Assembly (NCBI GenBank): GCA_947449015.1
Contig: CANFQA010000013.1
Coordinates: 1 to 58,603, forward strand
Direction of reading: 5' to 3'
DNA from: Microthrixaceae bacterium
GTDB taxonomy: Bacteria; Actinomycetota; Acidimicrobiia; Acidimicrobiales; Acidimicrobilacustridaceae
Length of the DNA stretch: 58,603 nucleotides
In this document: one piece after another, positions 53,377-58,603 of the stretch
How the letters are laid out: every line of letters starts with the position of its first letter
How positions within the stretch are numbered: position 1 is the first letter of the stretch
The notes under the pieces: model-generated
Databases searched by the model: none
What the model was told of the DNA's origin: nothing
The model's input: only the letters and a program-made list of their open reading frames with translations
Translations under genes and position numbers: made by a program

Positions 53377-54228
53377 ATGGGCATCAAACATGAACTCGAT
53401 GAGTCCGGATTCGTCGTTGTTCCTTCGGTACTCGACCCCGATGAGCTCACCCGACTCCGTGAAACGTTGCGCACACATTTTCTTTCCCGAGGGACCGCGT
53501 TCAACCTGGGATGGACGCAACCGAACGCGGCGATCGAATGCCCTGACATCAGTTGGGTCTTCTCGCACCCGAATGTTGTGGCGGCCTACCGCGGGGCCTA
53601 CGAGTCGACCGACCTTCTCTTCACCGGTCACTGCGATATCCATCAGGACTCGTTCAGCGCGTGGCATAAGGACACCGGAACCGAGAACTGCTATTTCGAT
53701 GAAGACTGTTTCGTCGAGGAATGCCGGGTGGTCAAGATGGCCATCTACCTGCAGGATCACCATGATGGCGAGGGTCTGACGGTCGTACCCGGCAGCCATC
53801 GGTCACGTCAATGGGGATCCTCCGAGAACGACGCAATATCGATCAGTACGAACGCCGGAGATGCCGTGCTGTTCGATGTCCGCCTCGACCATCGGGGGCG
53901 TCGACCAAGCAAGTTCGAACACATCGTGCACATCGCAGCGATGTCGGCGACAAAGGTTATCGGCCGAGTCGCTCCGTCATCGCGCAGACCCGGCCAGCCC
54001 GCCATGCTCACCCGTTTCGCCGAGCACTTTGCGCGAACGACTCGTCAAAGCCTGTACTTCACCATCGCCCCCGACGATCGGTTCGGTGAGCAGTTCGCCC
54101 GCAACAACATGTCGCGGCAACGCTCGCAATACACCGACCCCACAAGCACTGCGTACCCTGCCGGCCTCGTCGAGGGCATGGGCGAGGCGGGCATCTCGGT
54201 GTTCCAGCCAGACCTTCCGACGATCTGA
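53377..54228 (+). CDS. Phytanoyl-CoA dioxygenase-like Fe(II)/2-oxoglutarate enzyme
   Basis: 283 residues. The HxD of the iron site is His97-Asp99 (SAWHKDTG), and the distal His172 lies in VRLDHRGRRPS, followed by Arg residues that can hold 2-oxoglutarate. The N-terminal region (FVVVPSVLDPDELTRLRETL) is typical of the PhyH family. The substrate is unknown; related proteins hydroxylate fatty acyl chains, ectoine precursors or antibiotics. ATG 53377 has GAAGGGG upstream; the frame is open into the tRNA and must be cut there. Confidence 0.82.
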   Translation: MGIKHELDESGFVVVPSVLDPDELTRLRETLRTHFLSRGTAFNLGWTQPNAAIECPDISWVFSHPNVVAAYRGAYESTDLLFTGHCDIHQDSFSAWHKDTGTENCYFDEDCFVEECRVVKMAIYLQDHHDGEGLTVVPGSHRSRQWGSSENDAISISTNAGDAVLFDVRLDHRGRRPSKFEHIVHIAAMSATKVIGRVAPSSRRPGQPAMLTRFAEHFARTTRQSLYFTIAPDDRFGEQFARNNMSRQRSQYTDPTSTAYPAGLVEGMGEAGISVFQPDLPTI

Positions 54229-54260
54229 CATTCCCGGTTCATGGCCTTCGTGGCGTTCGC

Positions 54261-54266
54261 TACCGT
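54261..54266 (+). promoter_or_regulatory. Probable -10 element, leaderless monooxygenase gene
   Basis: TACCGT ends 6 bases before the ATG at 54273; no Shine-Dalgarno sequence is seen. Confidence 0.4.
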
Positions 54267-54272
54267 GACGCC

Positions 54273-55739
54273 ATGACGCCGACGAGTTCCGACAGACAGC
54301 AACGACGAGTGATCGTGATCGGTGCCGGGCCGGCAGGAATTAGTTCGGCGTACTACCTGCGTGAAGCCGGTTACACGGAAGTCACCGTGCTTGAGCGAGC
54401 CACTGAGGTCGGTGGCACTTGGCAGCGCAACCGCTATCCCGGCTTGGCCTGCGATGTCATGAGCCATGCCTATTCGTTCTCCTTCGCGCTCAACCCAAAC
54501 TGGACACGGTCATACGCCGCGCAGCCGGAGATCCTCGCCTATCTGCGCGACACCGTTGATCGACTTGGACTGCGGTCATCCTTCCGACTCGGCACCGGTG
54601 TCCGGACTGCCGCGTGGAACGACACCGACGCCACTTGGACAGTGGTGACCGACGCCGGTGAAGAACTCACCGCCGAGATCCTCATCAGCGGCCAAGGAAT
54701 GTTCGGTGAGCTCGCCATCCCCGAGATCGAGGGTCGCGATTCCTTCCAAGGCGTAGCGATGCATACCGGCGCATGGGATGAATCTCTTGATCTCACCGGT
54801 CTGCGCGTTGCCGTTATCGGCAGCGCGGCCAGTGGTGTGCAGAGTGTTCCGGAGATCGCCAAACTCGCCGGGCAACTTCATGTGTTCCAACGGTCGGCGA
54901 ACTGGGTGCTGCCGAAGGAGGACTATGAGCATCCGGCCGAGCAGCTCGAGTTGTTCCGCACTGACCCAGTTGCGCTGAAGGCGCACCGAGACATGATCAT
55001 GACGTTCATCGGATCGAACCCGCCGTTCGGGAACCCCGACATCCTCGCCGGCGCCGAGTTCGCCGGGGTTGACGCCATCGCGGTGGTCGATGACCCCGAG
55101 GTACGGGCGAAACTTCGCCCATCGACACCCTGGGGCTGTCTGCGTCCGCTGTTCTCAAACGACTACTACCCCACCTTCAATCGGCCGAATGTCGAGCTCA
55201 TCACCGAACACATCACTCGGATCACGCCAACCGGAATCGTCACCGCCGATGGCACCGAACGCGAACTCGATGTCATCGTGTTCGCCACCGGCTACCGGGT
55301 CGACCGATTCGCGTCACGTATTCCGATCACTGGGCGAAGCGGAGTGTCACTTGCCGACGCATGGGCCGATGGCGCCCAGGCCCATCTCGGCATAACCACC
55401 AGCGGTTTCCCGAATCTGTTCATGCTCTATGGACCGAACACCAACCAGGGTTCGCTGATTGCGATGATCGAGTTCGAAGCCCAGTACGCGGTGAAGATGT
55501 TGCAAGCCATGGATGCAGCCGATCTTGATTGGGTTGATGTGAAACCCGAGGTGATGGCGGCCTACAACGAGACCCTGCAGCGGGCGATCTCCGAGGTGGA
55601 TGTCTGGCATGCAGGCTGCAGCCACTACTACCTCAGCCCATCGGGACGAATCGTCACCCAGTACCCGTTCTCGATGTTCACTTACCGCGACTCAGTTGCC
55701 GAACCCGATCTCGAGGAGTTCGAACTCGGTCGTCGCTGA
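54273..55739 (+). CDS. Flavin-containing monooxygenase, Baeyer-Villiger type
   Basis: 488 residues. The FAD site is VIGAGPAGISSAYYLREAG, followed by GGTWQRNRYPGLACDV. The BVMO fingerprint FxGxxxHxxxW is FQGVAMHTGAW. The NADP site is VAVIGSAASGVQSV, and the late ATGYR motif is FATGYRVD. Such enzymes insert oxygen next to ketones. Clustering with SDRs in the window would allow alcohol-to-ketone-to-ester breakdown, but a shared pathway is not proven. It is probably leaderless. Confidence 0.89.
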   Translation: MTPTSSDRQQRRVIVIGAGPAGISSAYYLREAGYTEVTVLERATEVGGTWQRNRYPGLACDVMSHAYSFSFALNPNWTRSYAAQPEILAYLRDTVDRLGLRSSFRLGTGVRTAAWNDTDATWTVVTDAGEELTAEILISGQGMFGELAIPEIEGRDSFQGVAMHTGAWDESLDLTGLRVAVIGSAASGVQSVPEIAKLAGQLHVFQRSANWVLPKEDYEHPAEQLELFRTDPVALKAHRDMIMTFIGSNPPFGNPDILAGAEFAGVDAIAVVDDPEVRAKLRPSTPWGCLRPLFSNDYYPTFNRPNVELITEHITRITPTGIVTADGTERELDVIVFATGYRVDRFASRIPITGRSGVSLADAWADGAQAHLGITTSGFPNLFMLYGPNTNQGSLIAMIEFEAQYAVKMLQAMDAADLDWVDVKPEVMAAYNETLQRAISEVDVWHAGCSHYYLSPSGRIVTQYPFSMFTYRDSVAEPDLEEFELGRR

Positions 55740-55768
55740 GCCGCCAAGTCGCGAGAAATCGCGGACGC

Positions 55769-56332
55769 TCAGATCCGCATTGAAGCCATCGCACTGGTCC
55801 ACCGGGCGAGTTCATCGAGCGTGCCGTTGGCGGCCGCCGCCATGGCATCGTCACCGACGAATGTGCCCTCGTCATTGATATGAGCAAACGGGAACGGCAG
55901 GATCACGTTGGCCACCGATGGCACCATGCGTAATGCCGCACAGATCGGCTTGAGCGCCTGCACAGCGCGCGTGCCACCTGAGACACCGCCGTAGCTCACA
56001 AACCCCACAGGCTTGTGCTGCCACTCGTTGTGCAGATAATCGATGGCGTTCTTGGTGGCTGCATTGAAGCTGTGGTTGTACTCGGGGGTCACGAACACGA
56101 ATGCATCGGCCCGACCGACCATGTCCGACCACCGTTTGGTGTGGTCGTGGACATAATCAGCGAGCATCGGATGATTCGGCTCATCGAACAATGGGAGGTC
56201 GACCTCCTTGAGATCGATCAGTTCGACATCGAAGGCGCCCTGAGCAGTGGCGATGTTCGAGAACCAGGTGGCGATGGAGGCACCGATCCGACCGGGACGG
56301 GTGCTGCAGATGATGACGGCGAGCGTTGGCAT
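55769..56332 (-). CDS. NAD(P)H-dependent FMN reductase (flavodoxin-like)
   Basis: 187 residues. The FMN phosphate loop is STRPGRIGASI, and the isoalloxazine-binding motif PEYNHSFNAATKNAIDYL and SYGGVSGG are typical of the NADPH-dependent FMN reductase/azoreductase family. It uses NAD(P)H to reduce FMN or quinones. It is convergent with the monooxygenase and divergent from the next SDR. ATG 56332 is chosen for its N-terminus (MPTLAVIICSTRPGR) and upstream AGGA. Confidence 0.88.
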   Translation of the reverse strand: MPTLAVIICSTRPGRIGASIATWFSNIATAQGAFDVELIDLKEVDLPLFDEPNHPMLADYVHDHTKRWSDMVGRADAFVFVTPEYNHSFNAATKNAIDYLHNEWQHKPVGFVSYGGVSGGTRAVQALKPICAALRMVPSVANVILPFPFAHINDEGTFVGDDAMAAAANGTLDELARWTSAMASMRI

Positions 56333-56413
56333 GGTGTTCCTGTTCTGATCACGTTGAGCAGTTCTCTCGGGCACCAGACTACGGGGACGAAACATGAAGC
56401 AGAGAGGGCGACC

Positions 56414-57145
56414 ATGAGGTTCGACAACAAGGTGGTGCTCGTGACGGGCTCGTCATCGGGCATCGGCGAGGAGACAGCCCGGCTGTTCGCCGCCGAAGGT
56501 GCACTCGTGGTGGTGAACTCCTCGAACTCGGTTACCGCTGGCGAGGCCGTGGCCGCATCGTTGCCCGGCGCTATCTACTTGCAGGCCGACATCAGCGATG
56601 CAGCTGCGAGTGCACGCCTCGTCGACGCGACCATCGAGCATCACGGCCGACTCGACGTGCTCGTGAACAATGCCGGAGTCACCGAGGTGATCCCGCATGC
56701 CGACCTCGACGCCGTCACCGATGAGATCTTCACCCGCATTCTCGATGTCAACGTGCTCGGCACCTTCCGACTCACGAAGTTGGCGATGCCGCATCTGCGG
56801 GCCAGCGGCGAAGGCAGTGTCGTCAATGTGACCTCTTTGGCCGGGCTCCGACCCACCGGTTCGTCCATTCCCTATGCAGCATCGAAAGCGGCGCTCAATC
56901 ATCTGACTGTGCTGCTCGCCAATGTGTGCGGACCTGAGGTTCGCGTCAATGCCGTCGCCCCCGGTCTCATCCGTACGCCCTGGACTGAGGACTGGGACAC
57001 GCTGCACAACGCAGTCAGCCACATCGCGCCGCTCAAACGCTCAGGGGAAGCGATCGATGTGGCGAACGCAATCGTGGATGTTGCCGCCTCGGCGTACATG
57101 ACCGGTCAGGTCGTTGCCATCGACGGAGGCATGACCCTTCGCTGA
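56414..57145 (+). CDS. Short-chain dehydrogenase/reductase
   Basis: A 243-residue classical SDR with the VTGSSSGIGEETA cofactor loop, NNAG (VLVNNAGVTEV), Ser in NVTSLAG, YAASK and a C-terminal MTGQVVAIDGGMTLR, matching FabG-like proteins. ATG 56414 has AGAGGG upstream. The substrate is unknown. It diverges from the FMN reductase gene. Confidence 0.88.
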   Translation: MRFDNKVVLVTGSSSGIGEETARLFAAEGALVVVNSSNSVTAGEAVAASLPGAIYLQADISDAAASARLVDATIEHHGRLDVLVNNAGVTEVIPHADLDAVTDEIFTRILDVNVLGTFRLTKLAMPHLRASGEGSVVNVTSLAGLRPTGSSIPYAASKAALNHLTVLLANVCGPEVRVNAVAPGLIRTPWTEDWDTLHNAVSHIAPLKRSGEAIDVANAIVDVAASAYMTGQVVAIDGGMTLR

Positions 57146-57241
57146 GGTCAGATTCTTTGCCCTCGGGCGCACATTCGGTGCGGCGTCGTGCGTTGATACT
57201 TCAGTGGCGAACAGGCGGTTCGCCCACGGCGGAGGTGCCCA

Positions 57242-57865
57242 ATGGAATCGACGGAGATTGGACGACTGAATGTCATCGAGGAGTCATTCGATGACTGGGA
57301 TGACGACGACGAAGGCCCCGACGAGGACCATGAGTGGTACTGGGACGACGCGACCATGCTCCTCAAGCCGGCGGCTGGAAGCGGACGAACCATCGTCGAT
57401 GAACTGGTGAGTGTCCTGCGCAAGGTCACCGAATTCGGTTGCTACTGCGTGATCGTGTCCCCGGCGAAGGCGGACGACGACCGAGTGTTCGTCCAGTGCA
57501 TCGCCACCCCGGCCGGGTTCCACATTGAGGCGGTATCCAATGTCTTCCTGTGGGACAAACCCGAGAAACTCGACGACCAGCAGCACGCGCTTCTCGAGGC
57601 ACTGGGCTGGACCGAACCCACCGTTCCCTACGATCCCGCCGATCGACCCGAAGACTGGACCACCACGGGCGACTTCACACGGAACTGGTGGGCAGCCGCC
57701 GGTGGCGATGATGCTGCGGAGCGAACGGCAGCGCTCATGTTGCACACGTTGATCTCGGTGTTCCGCATCAGCGGTGAGCCCGAGCTCGAGGTCCGTACCT
57801 TCGCGGCGACATGTCAGAGCTACTTCTGGGACTCCGAGGCCGGCGAACTCGGCTGGTTGGACTGA
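57242..57865 (+). CDS. YbjN / TY-Chap-like acidic protein
   Basis: 207 residues, very acidic at the N-terminus (ESFDDWDDDDEGPDEDHEW). The rest is a single alpha-beta domain with FLWDKPEKLDDQQHALLEALGW and a helical end. This is the layout of the YbjN or TY-Chap group, related to type III secretion chaperones in fold. The match is by pattern only. No secretion genes are near. No signal peptide or membrane segment is present. Confidence 0.55.
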   Translation: MESTEIGRLNVIEESFDDWDDDDEGPDEDHEWYWDDATMLLKPAAGSGRTIVDELVSVLRKVTEFGCYCVIVSPAKADDDRVFVQCIATPAGFHIEAVSNVFLWDKPEKLDDQQHALLEALGWTEPTVPYDPADRPEDWTTTGDFTRNWWAAAGGDDAAERTAALMLHTLISVFRISGEPELEVRTFAATCQSYFWDSEAGELGWLD

Positions 57866-57872
57866 TCGTGGA

Positions 57873-58033
57873 TCAGCGCCTCGGCAACTTCCCAAGTGTG
57901 ACCAAGAGCTCGCCCACCGAATGTTCGCGCTCCAGGGAATGGCGCAGCGGCTTGTCGACGTGCACCTCGTAGCGGTTGCGTCGCCCCTCTTTGATGCGAG
58001 TCAGATACCCCGCCTCGACAAGATCGGTGATGG
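57873..58033 (-). pseudogene. C-terminal remnant of a winged-helix transcriptional regulator
   Basis: On the minus strand the last 50-odd codons of a helix-turn-helix regulator are recognisable: TDLVEAGYLTRIKEGRRNRYEV, then PLRHSLEREHSVGELL and a stop at 57873. This is the recognition-helix end, wing and C-terminus of a MarR/ArsR-like family. The N-terminal half (first helices of the winged helix) is missing: upstream of TDLVE the frame runs into sequence antisense to the sbtA fragment. Coordinates of the break are approximate. Confidence 0.7.
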
Positions 58034-58452
58034 TGATCGGCGCCATCAGCGGCAAGGCCGGTGGCGAGGCCATGTATCCATTCGTCAATGGAATCTTCAA
58101 AGGCCTGCTCGCCTTCTTCCTGCTCGAGATGGGTCTGCTGGTCGCCAAACAATTGCGGGAGGTTCGCGATATCAGTCCATTCCTCATCGGGTTCGGCCTC
58201 GTGCTCCCACTGGTCAACGCCGCAGTCGCCCTGACAATCGGCTGGGGTCTTGATCTCAGTGTCGGCGATATGACCCTGCTCGCCGTGCTGGCCGCCAACG
58301 GTAGCTACATCGTGGTGCCCGCAGTTGTGCGCTACGCCATCCCGGAAGCCAGCCCGAGCCGGTATCTCACACTCGCCCTTGCCGTGACCTTCCCACTCAA
58401 CATGGTGATCGGCATTCCGCTGTACTACTGGATCGCTGGTTCGATCGCCTGA
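58034..58452 (+). pseudogene. sbtA: C-terminal remnant of a sodium-dependent bicarbonate transporter (SbtA)
   Basis: On the plus strand the last 140 codons of an SbtA family permease are recognisable: VIGAISGKAGGEAMYPFVNGIFKGLLAFFLLEMGL, with a loop VAKQLREVRD, then ANGSYIVVPAVVRYAIPEASPSRYLTLALAVTFPLNMVIGIPLYY in pattern, given here only as landmarks ANGSYIVVPA and GIPLYYWIAG. About half of the usual 300-plus residues are absent. Homology starts directly at the point where the regulator remnant stops, so both divergent genes lost their 5' halves. An ATG at 58072 could start a fragment, but it would not make a transporter. Confidence 0.75.
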
Positions 58453-58603
58453 TCAGGTCGGTGCGAAAGTCTCGCGCCCGGCTTGATCGCGCACGCCGCG
58501 AATGCGCTCCTCGAGCGCAGCGGTGTCACCCTCCATCATGAATGTGCTGTACGCAACTCGTCGCTCGGAATGCACGGGTGGGGTCGAGCAGTGCAGCGTG
58601 CAA
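58453..58603 (-). CDS. C-terminal end of a phytanoyl-CoA dioxygenase-like protein (partial)
   Basis: An open frame enters from the right edge on the minus strand and stops at 58453-58455, directly after the sbtA stop. The 49 visible residues include TLHCSTPPVHSERRVAYSTFMM, which fits the distal His and Arg of the PhyH iron and 2-oxoglutarate sites. The HxD half is outside the window. Confidence 0.55.
   Translation of the reverse strand, partial: CTLHCSTPPVHSERRVAYSTFMMEGDTAALEERIRGVRDQAGRETFAPT

Noticed and set aside
58072-58452. A functional short bicarbonate transporter starting at ATG 58072
   Set aside because: It would have less than half of the family's membrane segments and no normal upstream region; a truncated gene is the better reading.

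Overview
The window is high-GC chromosomal DNA from an actinobacterium. Supporting markers are a CrgA cell-division protein, a PknB/PbpA/RodA/PstP/FhaB/FhaA cluster that ends at a tRNA-Leu (an arrangement I know from mycobacteria near oriC), a mycothiol-dependent isomerase-family protein, an NDMA-dependent alcohol dehydrogenase, and several genes that look leaderless behind a TANNNT -10 element. The mix of lipid/alicyclic catabolism genes and a K+-independent pyrophosphatase suggests Acidimicrobiia or a relative; this is inference, not identification. I see no transposase, prophage or CRISPR array.

Layout. 1-3.1 kb: end of a PQQ-type beta-propeller gene, a proton-pumping pyrophosphatase (hppA), and a small membrane protein. 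3.3-9.5 kb: a six-gene nitrogen locus, all on the minus strand, transcribed amt2-glnK2-response regulator-histidine kinase-glnK1-amt1. Arrays of TCAG/CTGA half-sites spaced exactly 11 bp lie before glnK1 and before amt2. 9.7-13.9 kb: tandem-FKBP protein, 2-oxoglutarate/Fe(II) oxygenase, pyruvyl-transferase-like protein, SDR, tRNA-Ala. 14-17.8 kb: acyl-CoA dehydrogenase, crotonase, TetR, a relic of the 5' part of a tRNA, SDR. 18-24.3 kb: a 1482-residue LPXTG surface protein with four repeats of about 120 residues, a coupled small exported protein, and a serine-hydrolase lipoprotein. 24.4-36 kb: a catabolic region (NDMA alcohol dehydrogenase, two amidohydrolases, phosphotransferase, SDR, paired acyl-CoA dehydrogenase subunits, MarR with a probable operator, a DUF2071-DCC fusion, an MDMPI-family protein). 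36-41 kb: P-type Ca2+-type ATPase with a structured leader, and two TrkA-type K+ regulatory proteins. 41-44.7 kb: zwf, histidine phosphatase, thiolase, zinc-ribbon membrane protein. 44.9-53.3 kb: crgA, pabA/trpG and the cell-wall/Ser-Thr-kinase cluster with tRNA-Leu. 53.3-58.6 kb: phytanoyl-CoA-dioxygenase-like protein, BVMO-like flavoprotein, FMN reductase, SDR, a YbjN-like protein, then a junction where a winged-helix regulator gene and an sbtA bicarbonate-transporter gene have both lost their 5' ends.

The most interesting signals are the 11-bp-phased operator arrays in the double Amt/PII locus, the head-to-head truncation at 58.03 kb, two mRNA leaders that can hide their own ribosome-binding site (Ca2+-type ATPase and thiolase), and the LPXTG repeat protein that has no sortase nearby. 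No intergenic stretch exceeds about 300 bases; the longer ones (150-297, 3086-3322, 5218-5466, 9497-9698, 17761-18035, 39282-39531, 44719-44930) are described under the sites found in them. In 17761-18035 I see only a Shine-Dalgarno-like GAGGAG before 18036.
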